A stretch of DNA of 19,440 nt, from NCBI GenBank assembly GCA_947071285.1, contig CAMTFK010000071.1, positions 1 through 19,440 of the forward strand, in the 5' to 3' direction. Each line of letters opens with the position of its first letter. Positions within the stretch are counted from its first letter, which is position 1. The stretch is from an uncultured Bacteroides sp. GTDB lineage: Bacteria; Bacteroidota; Bacteroidia; Bacteroidales; Bacteroidaceae. This document shows positions 6,238-15,070 of this stretch, in pieces. The notes under the pieces are model-generated. The model did not search any database. It worked only from the letters and a program-made list of their open reading frames with translations, and was not told the DNA's origin. Made by a program: the position numbers and the translations under genes.

Positions 6238-8844
6238 ATGAAAAACAATAGTATTATGAGAAAGATAATAGTAACATGCGGTTTGTTGTTCTCCTTATCG
6301 GGGTGGGGACAAACATTGCCGTACCAAAATCCCGAATTAAGTCCGGCAGAAAGAGCTAAAGATTTGGTATCGCGCCTGACTTTGGAAGAGAAAGCACTCT
6401 TAATGTGCGATGACTCGGAAGCTATCCCACGTTTGGGAATAAAGAAATTCAATTGGTGGAGTGAAGCCCTTCACGGAGTAGCCAATCAGGGAAATGTAAC
6501 CGTTTTCCCCGAGCCCGTCGGGATGGCCGCTTCATTCAACGAGAAGCTGGTATTCGAGATTTTCAATGCAACCTCCGATGAAATGCGTGCCAAGCACAAC
6601 GAGCGTGTACGCAATGGACTGGAAGACACCCGTTTCCACAGCCTTTCCGTTTGGACTCCCAATGTAAACATCTTCCGTGATCCCCGCTGGGGACGTGGCC
6701 AGGAAACCTATGGAGAAGATCCGTATCTGACTTCCCAAATGGGTATTGCAGTAGTAAAAGGACTGCAAGGGCCTGAAGATGAAAAGTATCGCAAGCTTCT
6801 TGCATGTGCCAAACACTATGCCGTGCATAGCGGTCCCGAATGGAGCCGCCATTCAGCCAACCTGAACAATATCAGCCCCCGCGATTTATGGGAAACCTAT
6901 CTGCCCGCATTCAAGGCATTGGTGCAGAAAGCCGATGTACGCGAAGTGATGTGTGCCTACCAACGCCTGGACGATGAGCCTTGCTGTGGAAGCACCCGTC
7001 TGCTCCAACAAATCCTCCGTGACGAATGGGGATTTAAATACCTCGTAGTTTCCGACTGCGGAGCCATTGCCGACTTCTGGACTTCCCACAAAAGCTCCTC
7101 CGATGCCGTACATGCCGCCGTTAAAGGAACAATGGCCGGCACGGACGTGGAGTGTGGATATGGATATGCTTACCAGAAACTGCCGGAAGCAGTGTCCAGA
7201 GGATTGATTACGGAAGAGGAAATAGACAAGCATGTGCTCCGTTTGCTGGAAGGACGCTTTGAACTCGGAGAAATGGACGACCCCTCATTGGTAAAATGGA
7301 GTCAGATACCAATGTCCGTAGTCAACAGTAAAGCTCACAAAGACTTGTCACTGAATATGTCACGCCAGACAATGACGCTTTTGCAGAACAAGAACAATGT
7401 ATTGCCGTTAAGCAAATCCATCCGCAAAATTGCAGTTATCGGTCCCAATGCCGACGACAAACCCATGTTGTGGGGCAACTATAACGGAACGCCCAATCAG
7501 ACTATTACCATTCTGGACGGCTTCAAAACCAAGTTGAAGAAGAATCAGATTATTTATATGAAAGGCTGCGATCTGGTGAATGATAAAACACTGGAATCCT
7601 ATCTCGACCAATGCAGCATAGATGGGAAACCGGGCATCAAAGCTACATTCTGGAACAATCCGGAACGCCAGGGAGAACCGGTTTCTTCTCTCCGAACCAC
7701 CCAGCCCATCAATGTAACCACATACGGATTGCATACTTTCGGCCCGGGAGTGAACCTTGAGAAGTTCTCGGCCAAGTACGAAACAGTATTTACCCCCAAA
7801 GAGTCAGGCGAAGTCCTCCTCAATCTTGAAGGTTGCAGCTACTTTGAGCTATTAGTAAACGGCCAGTCAATGGCTAAACGGCGCACCTGGAGAACCACCG
7901 ATACCCGCACCATGTTGCAAGTGGAAAAGGGAAAGGAATACAAGATAGAAATACTCTACGCACAAGTGGAAAACTGGGCTGCAAACCTGAAGTTCAACCT
8001 CGGTAAAGAATTGCCGATTAATTACGACGAAAGCATTTCCAAGCTGAAGAACGTTGATATGGTAGTCTTTGTAGGCGGCATCTCACCACAACTGGAAGGA
8101 GAAGAAATGCCTCTGAATCTTCCCGGTTTCAAGAACGGCGACCGCACGGATATAGAACTGCCGGCAGTGCAGCGTAACTTCCTGAAAGCCTTAAAAGAAG
8201 CAGGCAAGCAAGTTGTATTTGTCAATTGTTCCGGATCGTCCATGGCATTGCTGCCCGAAACTGAAAGTTGCGACGCCATCCTTCAGGCATGGTATGGAGG
8301 AGAATTAGGCGGACAGGCAGTGGCCGATGTGCTGTTCGGTGACTATAACCCTTCCGGTAAGTTGCCCATCACTTTCTATAAAAGTACGAAGCAACTGCCC
8401 GACTATGAGGATTATTCCATGAAAGGACGCACCTACCGGTATATGTCCGACCCTCTGTTCCCGTTTGGATTCGGATTGAGCTACACCGATTTCACCGTAG
8501 GCACAGCCCGTTGCAGCAAAACCCGACTCCGCACAGACGAGTCGCTGACCTTGACCGTGCCGGTCTCTAACACAGGCAAACGCTCCGGAACGGAAGTTAT
8601 ACAAGTATACATCCGCAAAACAGATGATGCCGACGGCCCGTTAAAGTCATTGAAAGCCTATGCCCGCGCAGAACTTGCAGCAGGAGCTACCCAGGACATA
8701 GAGATACAACTGCCGGCCGAATCATTCGAATGTTTTGATTCTTCCACCAATACAATGCGAGTGGCACCGGGTGAGTACGAATTATTCTATGGAACCAGTT
8801 CTGCAGCCAAGGATCTGCAATCCATCAAAGTCACTTTACTATAA
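6238..8844 (+). CDS. GH3 beta-xylosidase/beta-glucosidase-type enzyme with PA14 domain
   Basis: An 868-residue secreted enzyme; the signal peptide covers about residues 1-25 (IIVTCGLLFSLSGWGQ). The GH3 N-terminal barrel (about 30-350) carries NWWSEALHGVA, DPRWGRGQETYGEDPYL and CAKHYAVHSGPE, the signatures of the xylosidase-like branch. The nucleophile is D273 in LVVSDCGAI. The second, alpha/beta sandwich domain is interrupted by a PA14 domain (about 459-590, starting near GIKATFWNNPE), and continues with FVGGISPQLEGEE, where one of E620, E622 or E623 should be the acid/base. A fibronectin-III-like domain closes the protein (about 765-868, VSNTGKRSGTEVIQVYI). It releases terminal beta-D-xylose or beta-D-glucose from oligosaccharides with retention. 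An in-frame ATG at 6256 is an alternative start with the same signal peptide. The family is certain, sugar specificity is not. Confidence 0.93.
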   Translation: MKNNSIMRKIIVTCGLLFSLSGWGQTLPYQNPELSPAERAKDLVSRLTLEEKALLMCDDSEAIPRLGIKKFNWWSEALHGVANQGNVTVFPEPVGMAASFNEKLVFEIFNATSDEMRAKHNERVRNGLEDTRFHSLSVWTPNVNIFRDPRWGRGQETYGEDPYLTSQMGIAVVKGLQGPEDEKYRKLLACAKHYAVHSGPEWSRHSANLNNISPRDLWETYLPAFKALVQKADVREVMCAYQRLDDEPCCGSTRLLQQILRDEWGFKYLVVSDCGAIADFWTSHKSSSDAVHAAVKGTMAGTDVECGYGYAYQKLPEAVSRGLITEEEIDKHVLRLLEGRFELGEMDDPSLVKWSQIPMSVVNSKAHKDLSLNMSRQTMTLLQNKNNVLPLSKSIRKIAVIGPNADDKPMLWGNYNGTPNQTITILDGFKTKLKKNQIIYMKGCDLVNDKTLESYLDQCSIDGKPGIKATFWNNPERQGEPVSSLRTTQPINVTTYGLHTFGPGVNLEKFSAKYETVFTPKESGEVLLNLEGCSYFELLVNGQSMAKRRTWRTTDTRTMLQVEKGKEYKIEILYAQVENWAANLKFNLGKELPINYDESISKLKNVDMVVFVGGISPQLEGEEMPLNLPGFKNGDRTDIELPAVQRNFLKALKEAGKQVVFVNCSGSSMALLPETESCDAILQAWYGGELGGQAVADVLFGDYNPSGKLPITFYKSTKQLPDYEDYSMKGRTYRYMSDPLFPFGFGLSYTDFTVGTARCSKTRLRTDESLTLTVPVSNTGKRSGTEVIQVYIRKTDDADGPLKSLKAYARAELAAGATQDIEIQLPAESFECFDSSTNTMRVAPGEYELFYGTSSAAKDLQSIKVTLL

Positions 8845-8848
8845 AAAG

Positions 8849-8885
8849 GAAGCCAGCCTATTTCATGGCTTCATCCTATTTTTAT
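8849..8885 (+). terminator. Rho-independent terminator after the GH3 gene
   Basis: GAAGCCA (8849-8855) pairs perfectly with TGGCTTC (8866-8872) around a 10-base loop, and is followed by a T-rich run (TATTTTTATTTAT). It begins five bases after the GH3 stop codon, the classic position for an intrinsic terminator closing the upstream transcript. Confidence 0.65.
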
Positions 8886-8886
8886 T

Positions 8887-8894
8887 TATCTTTG
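8887..8894 (+). promoter_or_regulatory. Candidate minus-7 promoter element (TATCTTTG)
   Basis: TATCTTTG is an exact match to the TAnnTTTG minus-7 consensus. It sits immediately after the terminator of the GH3 gene and would start a transcript about 40 bases before the ATG at 8943. No minus-33 TTTG is obvious at the usual distance. Together with the terminator it argues that the next GH43 gene, and perhaps the HTCS, can be transcribed separately. Confidence 0.5.
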
Positions 8895-8942
8895 TGTCCG
8901 GGTGAAGAAATAGAGAACCGGTACACTCTAAAAAAACAACTT

Positions 8943-10274
8943 ATGAAGAACAAAAGACTATTTTTAGTATCCGCCTTTCTGGTATTAATAGGTACACTGC
9001 AAGCTCAGAACCCGATTATAAGGGATCAGTTCACCGCTGACCCCACAGCAAAAGTCTTTGAAGGTAAGATATTTGTTTATCCTTCACACGACATTCCAAG
9101 CCCTATTGAACGGTTGAAAGAATGGTTCTGCATGGCAGACTACCATGTATTCTCATCAGAAAACTTGGTGGACTGGACAGACCATGGAGTGATTCTAAGC
9201 CAGGAAAACGTGCCTTGGGTAGCTCCCGACTCCTATTCCATGTGGGCTCCCGAATGTGTGTACAAGAATGGGAAATATTACTTTTACTTCCCCTCCACCC
9301 CCAAAGGTGAGGGCAAGCGTGGTTTCAGTATCGGAGTAGCCGTAGCCGACAAGCCTTACGGTCCTTTCACCCCGCAAGCCAATCCTATTGAAGGAGTAAA
9401 CGGCATCGACCCTTGTGTGCTCATTGATAAAGACGGGCAGGCCTACATCTACTGGTCGGGCCGTGGAATGTCGGTAGCAAAGCTGAAAGAAAACATGCTT
9501 GAGCTGGACTCCGAGCCCATCAAAATAGAAGGATTGCCCGAAGGTTTTAAAGAAGGTCCTTTTGCTTTTGAGCGCAACGGGAAATATTACTTCACATTCC
9601 CCTGGGTAAAAGAGAAAACAGAAACATTGGCTTATGCTATGGGAGACAGCCCTATGGGACCTTTTGAATTCAAAGGCATCATCATGGACGAGTCACCGAC
9701 CGGCTGCTGGACAAACCACCATTCATTAGTGGAATACAAAGACCAGTGGTATCTGTTCTACCACCACAATGACTACTCTCCCGAATTTGATAAAAACAGA
9801 TCGGCACGTATTGACTCCTTGTTCTTCAACCCTGACGGTACCATCCAGAAGGTAGCCCCCACCCTGCGTGGAGTAGGCATAACAGATGCCCGGAAGGAAA
9901 TACAACTCGACAGGTACAGCCAGTTAAGCAACCAGGGAGCAGCCATCGACTACCTGAACCAAGCAAACAAGTTTGAAGGTTGGAAAACCATATTAAGCAA
10001 AAGCGGTGCATGGGTGCAGTACAACCGGGTAGATTTCGGCAACAACGCTCCCCGGAAAGTAAAAGCAAGAGTTTCCTCGGAAAATGGAGGGATACTACAA
10101 ATACGTATAAACGGAACAGACGGTCCGGTTATCTCGGAAGTCAAAGTTCCCAAGAGTGATAAATGGACCGAAATCGAATCACCTGTCCGTTCCGGTCAGA
10201 GCGGTATCCACGATTTATATGTATCACTAAAAGGAAACGGCAAGGTCGAAACCGACTGGATTACTTTCCAATAA
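8943..10274 (+). CDS. GH43 glycosidase with C-terminal CBM6-like module
   Basis: A 443-residue secreted enzyme. The ATG at 8943 is preferred over an in-frame ATG at 8865 because it gives a proper signal peptide (MKNKRLFLVSAFLVLIGTLQAQ) and the extra upstream residues overlap the terminator and promoter-like element. The GH43 propeller (about 24-315) has all three catalytic acids: D33 in QFTADPTAKVF, D156 in NGIDPCVLIDKDG and E204 in FKEGPFAFERNGKYYF. WAPECVYKNGKYYFYFP is another family motif. The C-terminal 110 residues (about 335-443, with AWVQYNRVDFGNNAPRKVKA and HDLYVSLKGNG) match the CBM6-like beta-sandwich often joined to GH43. The probable role is exo-acting beta-xylosidase or alpha-L-arabinofuranosidase on xylan or arabinoxylan oligosaccharides in the periplasm. 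It lies 29 bases upstream of the HTCS gene, so both may share a message. Confidence 0.9.
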   Translation: MKNKRLFLVSAFLVLIGTLQAQNPIIRDQFTADPTAKVFEGKIFVYPSHDIPSPIERLKEWFCMADYHVFSSENLVDWTDHGVILSQENVPWVAPDSYSMWAPECVYKNGKYYFYFPSTPKGEGKRGFSIGVAVADKPYGPFTPQANPIEGVNGIDPCVLIDKDGQAYIYWSGRGMSVAKLKENMLELDSEPIKIEGLPEGFKEGPFAFERNGKYYFTFPWVKEKTETLAYAMGDSPMGPFEFKGIIMDESPTGCWTNHHSLVEYKDQWYLFYHHNDYSPEFDKNRSARIDSLFFNPDGTIQKVAPTLRGVGITDARKEIQLDRYSQLSNQGAAIDYLNQANKFEGWKTILSKSGAWVQYNRVDFGNNAPRKVKARVSSENGGILQIRINGTDGPVISEVKVPKSDKWTEIESPVRSGQSGIHDLYVSLKGNGKVETDWITFQ

Positions 10275-10303
10275 TCCCCTTTGAGTAAGCCTCCAGACCG
10301 GAT

Positions 10304-13300
10304 ATGAAGTACATGAAAATAATAGCGCTACTCACAACCCTGCTCTGCATCCTGCAAGGGCAGGGTTTAGTCGTTGCCCAAAACAATCCGAACCAATACA
10401 ATTACCTGTACCTGACTATCCAGAACGGACTGTGCGACAACTCCATCCAGGCTATACACAAAGACCGTAACTCATTCATGTGGTTCGGAACCTCCAACGG
10501 GCTCGACCGTTACGACGGCTATGAGCTGAAACACTACTCCACCGCCCCGAGGCAACCTTATCAGTTTATTGAAAGCAACTTCATCAACGACATCGACGAA
10601 GACGCCAATAGCTATCTGTGGATAGCCTCCGAATCCGGAATCATGAGCATCGACCTCCTTCACGAAAACCTCAACTTCTACAAAGACTATTCCGGCAAAA
10701 ACAATAACGTACTCTACTCTCCTGTTCAGGCAATACTTGTCGATGACTTTAATAACCTCTGGATAGGTAAAAGCGACGGCCTCGCCTACATTATCCTGAA
10801 TGAAGAAAGACAGATAAAAGATATACAAATCTTGAAGAAAGATGTGGATATCAAAGCCATTGTGAACCATGGGGGCAGCATCTGGGCAGGAGGCGATAAG
10901 TGCCTGTTGCATTTCGCCCCTTCCGAGAAGGAGGGTTACAACAGTATACCCGTGACCATGAACCTGGATATTTCAAAGCTGACCTTCAACTGCCTGTCCT
11001 CTTACGGAGACTATCTGTGGATGGGTACGCAGAGCGGCTTATACTGTTACAATACCCAGAACCAGTTCTGCATGCTCTATCAGCATAATCCCAACGACCC
11101 TCACAGCATCTCTTCCAACTTCATCACAGACATCGGCAAGAACTCGTCCGGCGACATCATTGTAGGTACCCGAAACGGGATAAACATTTACCAAAGAGAC
11201 AACCGGTTTGTAACTTTCAACAAAGGTACTCAGCCCCAGTCGCTGAACGACAATATCATCAACCGGATATTTGTGGACGAGAACGACAATATCTGGGCAG
11301 GAGCCAACTTCGGAGGCATTAACATCATGTCTCCGCAACGCATCACTTTCACCTATGCATTGCAAAGGCATGAACAAGGCTCTCCCAATATCATCAGCAC
11401 CGTTCTCGAAGACAAAGAGGGCAACATCCTCGCCGGCATTGTGGACGGAGGATTAGCCATCAAGAAGAAAGGCAGCCAGTCGTTCTCTTTCTATAAACAT
11501 AATCCGGAAAACCCACATTCGCTGGCCCATAACAATATCTCGGACATCATCCAGGACTTCAACGGAGATTACTGGATATCAACCATTGGCGGAGGACTGG
11601 ACAAGCTGGCAAAAGCCAACCTCACCAATCCGGTCTTCGAACATTACAACAGCCTCAACTCCCCCCTACCGTCCAATGACATCTACGACATTGCACTCGA
11701 CTCGGTCAGAAACGCACTATGGATATGCACCAGCAGCCACATTAACACGCTCGACTTCTCGACCGGAGTCATCAACCGACTGAAGTACTACACCCAGTCA
11801 GGAGAACCCGTTCACAACATGAGCACCATCTTCATCGACTCAAAGTCCAGATTATGGATAGGTGGCAACGGCGTCTACGTCATCGACCTGGAAGATTCGA
11901 GAAACAACTACGAATGCATATACTACCAGTATAAGCTGGATAACCCCGAAAGCAAAATCAATGAGAAAATAACCTGCATCTTTGAAACCCAGAAGGGAGA
12001 GATTTACTTGGGCAGCCTCGGAAACGGCATTTACCTGCTGGAAGACGGGAGCAATGCGGGAAAATACAAGTTCATGAACTATGCCATACGCTGCGGCCTT
12101 TCGGATACCAGCATTTCCAATATACTGGACGACAAGAATGGGAACCTGTGGATCAGCACACTCAAAGGCGTTTACTTCTTCGACATCACCACCAAACGGG
12201 CATTCAAGTTTGATGAAGGAGACGGGTTGTTGGTGCCTCAGTTCTACAAGCGGTCGGGATGTAAGGCAGCCAATCACAATATGCTGTTAGGCACTATCGA
12301 CGGGTTTGTCACCTTCAGCCCGTTAGTCAGCCTGCCCAGACAGAAACAACGGACAGTCACCCTTACCAGTGCCGTCTGCGACGGGAAGCAACTGATTCCT
12401 TATCTGGATAGCGACAATCTCCCGACGAGTATATCGACCACCAAAGAGCTGCACCTGTATCCGCCGCAGAACTCCTTTGAAATCACCTTCAGTTGCCTGG
12501 ACTATCTGGAGCAGGAAAAAGTGTTCTACTCCTATCGCATACTCGAACTGAAAGAAAACAGGAACGTAGGTCTCATGAAGAGAAATGCCAAATACACCAA
12601 TCTTTCTCCCGGAAAGTACACGCTCGAGATACAATGTACCAACCATGACAATACCTGGTCCAGCAAACTGACCACGCTCAGCATCATTGTGCACCCGCCA
12701 TTCTATAAAACCACCTGGTTCTACTCGCTGATAGCCATCCTGATTATATCAATCCTGATTTATATCGTCTATTCATATAATGCCAGGCAGAAGCACATAC
12801 AGAAGCTACTGAAAGAAAAGATAGAAGTCATGTCCCGGCAAATGGAAGCCATCAATAAAGAGAAGCTCTCATACTTCACCAATCTTGCACATGAATTCAA
12901 AACTCCACTGACCCTGATACAAGGGCCGGCAAGCCAGCTTATGAACCAAGTCACCGACCCCGGTGAAAAGGAAGACCTGCAAATCATCAACCGCAACGCG
13001 CAATACCTGCTTTCGCTGGTCAACCAACTCATCGACCTACGCAAGATAGACACCAAGAACCTGACTCTCAACTCCGTCCGTTTCAACTTCAGCAAGTTCC
13101 TGGACACCACCATCATGGACTTCTCCAACTTAATGAAGGAACGGAATATACAGTTCGAGAAAATATACCGCCTGAAAAGCGACCATATCTATTCGGACAA
13201 GGAAAACCTGCATAAGATATTGTTCAACCTCTTATCAAATGCCATTAAGCACACTCCCGACAAAGGGAAAATCACGGTACACGCCAACCAGTTCACCGAC

Positions 13301-14401
13301 AAGTCGAAGAGGCTTATACAGTTCATCTCCGTCACCAATAGCGGCAGCACAATCGCCCCCGATGAAGTGGACAAGATATTCAACCGTTTCTACCGGATTC
13401 CCGACCAGAACAAATACACAAGCTACGGGCAAAGCAGTACGGGCATCGGCCTGCACATCGTAAAAGAGATTACCACGCTGCTGGGCGGAACCATAAAAGT
13501 AAAGAGTTCGGAAGATGCAGGGGTATCTTTCAGGCTCTACTTCCCCATCACACTGGCCAATGAGTCTGAAAGTGAGGCTCATCCTGAAGAATACAGCAAG
13601 CCCGTGCCGGTAGAGGACAAAATAGAGCCTTTCATCCCCATCGACAGGAGCAAACCCACCCTGTTGCTGGTGGAAGACAATCCGGACATGCGCCACTACA
13701 TCAAGAATATGCTGAAAGAAAAGTATAACATTGCTGAGGCCAACAACGGCGAACAGGGCTACAAGGCGGCACAAAATATTATGCCCGATTTCATCGTGTC
13801 CGACTTGATGATGCCCATCTGCGACGGTGCCGACTTCTGCAAGAGAATACGCGAGGACAAGCTTCTATGCCACATTCCATTCCTGCTTCTTACAGCAAAC
13901 TCGAGCGAAAATGCCCGGATAGAAAGTTATGAGAATGGGGTGGACGGATATATCACCAAGCCTTTCGAAGAGTCCGTCCTCTTGGCTAACATAGACTCCA
14001 TACTGAAAAACAGAGACTTGCGCCAGAAGAAATTCGTAGAACAGGACTTAGACCCTATCTTGCTGGAAGTGGGGCAACCGGACCAGCAATTCATGAATGA
14101 TGTGATGGATATATTGGAGAAGAACTATGCGAACCCCGACTTCGGTGTGAAGGAACTGACAGACAAACTGAACATCAGTTATACGGTCATCTACAAGAAG
14201 TTCATCTCGCTCACCGGTCTGCCTCCGGTGCGTTTCCTCCAACTGTACAGGTTGCAGATTGCAAAGAAGATATTGGAGAACAGTACGAACAACGTCATTG
14301 TATCCGAGATTGCTTACCGGGTGGGGTTCAACGACCCCAAGTACTTCACCCGCTGCTTTGTGAAGCAATATAAGAAGACACCCAGCTCGTTTTTTAAGTA
14401 A
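10304..14401 (+). CDS. Hybrid two-component system sensor/regulator (HTCS)
   Basis: A 1365-residue one-polypeptide signalling protein of the type that controls Bacteroides PULs. It has a signal peptide (about 1-26), then about thirteen visible two-component-propeller repeats (for example FMWFGTSNGLDRYDG, YLWMGTQSGLYCYN, NLWISTLKGVYFFD) making two periplasmic beta-propellers, a Y_Y_Y domain (about 715-800), and one membrane helix (about 805-825, WFYSLIAILIISILIYIVY). The cytoplasmic part has a HisKA domain with phospho-acceptor H863 in LAHEFKTPLTL, an ATPase domain with N979 in NLLSNAIKHTP and the STGIGLHIV glycine motif, a receiver domain with E1124/D1125 and phospho-acceptor D1167 in VSDLMMP, and a C-terminal AraC-type helix-turn-helix (about 1262-1365). 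It probably binds an oligosaccharide released by the neighbouring hydrolases and activates this locus. All key residues are present. Ligand identity is unknown. Confidence 0.97.
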   Translation: MKYMKIIALLTTLLCILQGQGLVVAQNNPNQYNYLYLTIQNGLCDNSIQAIHKDRNSFMWFGTSNGLDRYDGYELKHYSTAPRQPYQFIESNFINDIDEDANSYLWIASESGIMSIDLLHENLNFYKDYSGKNNNVLYSPVQAILVDDFNNLWIGKSDGLAYIILNEERQIKDIQILKKDVDIKAIVNHGGSIWAGGDKCLLHFAPSEKEGYNSIPVTMNLDISKLTFNCLSSYGDYLWMGTQSGLYCYNTQNQFCMLYQHNPNDPHSISSNFITDIGKNSSGDIIVGTRNGINIYQRDNRFVTFNKGTQPQSLNDNIINRIFVDENDNIWAGANFGGINIMSPQRITFTYALQRHEQGSPNIISTVLEDKEGNILAGIVDGGLAIKKKGSQSFSFYKHNPENPHSLAHNNISDIIQDFNGDYWISTIGGGLDKLAKANLTNPVFEHYNSLNSPLPSNDIYDIALDSVRNALWICTSSHINTLDFSTGVINRLKYYTQSGEPVHNMSTIFIDSKSRLWIGGNGVYVIDLEDSRNNYECIYYQYKLDNPESKINEKITCIFETQKGEIYLGSLGNGIYLLEDGSNAGKYKFMNYAIRCGLSDTSISNILDDKNGNLWISTLKGVYFFDITTKRAFKFDEGDGLLVPQFYKRSGCKAANHNMLLGTIDGFVTFSPLVSLPRQKQRTVTLTSAVCDGKQLIPYLDSDNLPTSISTTKELHLYPPQNSFEITFSCLDYLEQEKVFYSYRILELKENRNVGLMKRNAKYTNLSPGKYTLEIQCTNHDNTWSSKLTTLSIIVHPPFYKTTWFYSLIAILIISILIYIVYSYNARQKHIQKLLKEKIEVMSRQMEAINKEKLSYFTNLAHEFKTPLTLIQGPASQLMNQVTDPGEKEDLQIINRNAQYLLSLVNQLIDLRKIDTKNLTLNSVRFNFSKFLDTTIMDFSNLMKERNIQFEKIYRLKSDHIYSDKENLHKILFNLLSNAIKHTPDKGKITVHANQFTDKSKRLIQFISVTNSGSTIAPDEVDKIFNRFYRIPDQNKYTSYGQSSTGIGLHIVKEITTLLGGTIKVKSSEDAGVSFRLYFPITLANESESEAHPEEYSKPVPVEDKIEPFIPIDRSKPTLLLVEDNPDMRHYIKNMLKEKYNIAEANNGEQGYKAAQNIMPDFIVSDLMMPICDGADFCKRIREDKLLCHIPFLLLTANSSENARIESYENGVDGYITKPFEESVLLANIDSILKNRDLRQKKFVEQDLDPILLEVGQPDQQFMNDVMDILEKNYANPDFGVKELTDKLNISYTVIYKKFISLTGLPPVRFLQLYRLQIAKKILENSTNNVIVSEIAYRVGFNDPKYFTRCFVKQYKKTPSSFFK

Positions 14402-14480
14402 AGCTTCGGGAGTGTATTCCGGAAGCTTCACGAACGTGATCATGAAGCTTTAGGAACGCGTTCATAAAGCTTTACGAATA
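14401..14480. repeat. 22-bp tandem palindromic repeat, 3.6 copies
   Basis: Units begin at 14401, 14423, 14445 and 14467 (the last is 14 bases), each starting with AAGCTT. Units 2 and 3 agree at 17 of 22 positions, units 1 and 2 at 14 of 22. Each unit has a palindromic core, such as GAACGCGTTC at 14454-14463, and AAGCTTC at 14401-14407 pairs with GAAGCTT at 14422-14428, extended by GGA/TCC inside. It fills the whole gap between the HTCS stop codon and the end of the convergent gene, so it probably also acts as a bidirectional transcription terminator. Confidence 0.75.
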
Positions 14481-14486
14481 AACGGC

Positions 14487-14966
14487 TCATTTAATGGTGA
14501 TTAGATCGCCATCCGTGAAGCCTGCCGTGATGTGCTCCACCCGGAAGAGGGAGATGTCTGCCAGTTCGTCTTTCAGCTCTTTCAGCACTTCCACCAGAGT
14601 CTTCAGCACTTCCTCCCACGGAAGACGGCTGGAAAGTTGCAGGTTATCGCAGTTCCTTTCTCTTGGCTCAAAGTCTTCCTCACATGCCCAGTCATCATCT
14701 TCGGCGTCGTAGTGCCTGGAGCCGGTCAGTTCCAGGGTATAGCAACTGTCGCCGTTCTCTTCGGCTGCTTCCCAGAGGTTGAAGTTCAGCGCAACGATAT
14801 CGGCGGGCACAGTTTCGTGCGCGTCAATGTAGAGAAGCCACCGACGCACAATATCCTTCACTCTCGGCTTATCGAAAGCCTCCATGGGAGCAAGCAAAGC
14901 CTGCGAGTCCGGAACCTCTTCACTTCCCCTGAAAAGGGAGAACAGTTTCTTTAGCATATTACTCAT
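14487..14966 (-). CDS. Small acidic protein of unknown function
   Basis: A 159-residue protein if the ATG at 14966 is used; an ATG at 14957 is nearly as good. A longer in-frame version starting at 15086 is unlikely because it would run through the divergent promoter region and into the neighbouring gene. No signal peptide is seen; the N-terminus is MSNMLKKLFSLFRG, a short amphipathic basic-hydrophobic stretch that could touch the membrane. The middle is very acidic (residues 87-100, DAEDDDWACEEDFE), and a charged helix, EVLKTLVEVLKELKDEL, follows. I do not recognise a domain. It is convergent with the HTCS and divergent from the TPR regulator, so it is its own transcription unit. The compact, acidic, cytosolic character resembles immunity or adaptor proteins, but that is speculation only. 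Confidence 0.75.
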   Translation of the reverse strand: MSNMLKKLFSLFRGSEEVPDSQALLAPMEAFDKPRVKDIVRRWLLYIDAHETVPADIVALNFNLWEAAEENGDSCYTLELTGSRHYDAEDDDWACEEDFEPRERNCDNLQLSSRLPWEEVLKTLVEVLKELKDELADISLFRVEHITAGFTDGDLITIK

Positions 14967-15011
14967 TTTTAGTCTATTCAAAAAAATATACCGATAACCA
15001 CTTTGAGTCTG

Positions 15012-15019
15012 CAAAGGTA
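15012..15019 (-). promoter_or_regulatory. Candidate minus-7 element for the small acidic protein gene
   Basis: On the minus strand this reads TACCTTTG, an exact TAnnTTTG match, 45 bases before the ATG at 14966. No minus-33 element at the usual distance was found. Confidence 0.45.
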
Positions 15020-15041
15020 ATGACAAACCATAAATATATAG

Positions 15042-15049
15042 TATCTTTG
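15042..15049 (+). promoter_or_regulatory. Candidate minus-7 element for the TPR regulator gene
   Basis: TATCTTTG matches TAnnTTTG and lies 21 bases before the ATG at 15071, implying a short leader. With the minus-strand element at 15012-15019 it makes this 104-base gap a compact divergent promoter region. The minus-33 box is not clear. Confidence 0.5.
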
Positions 15050-15070
15050 CCCTGATAAATACCGACACCC

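Noticed and set aside
8865..8942. An N-terminal extension of the CBM6-like GH43
   Set aside because: It overlaps a terminator hairpin and a promoter element, and the ATG at 8943 directly begins a signal peptide.
13235..13774. A 179-codon open frame on the minus strand inside the HTCS gene
   Set aside because: It is antisense to the ATPase and receiver domains, whose motifs are intact on the + strand.
14401..14480. A CRISPR array
   Set aside because: The 22-bp units are directly adjacent with no spacers, so this is a tandem repeat.
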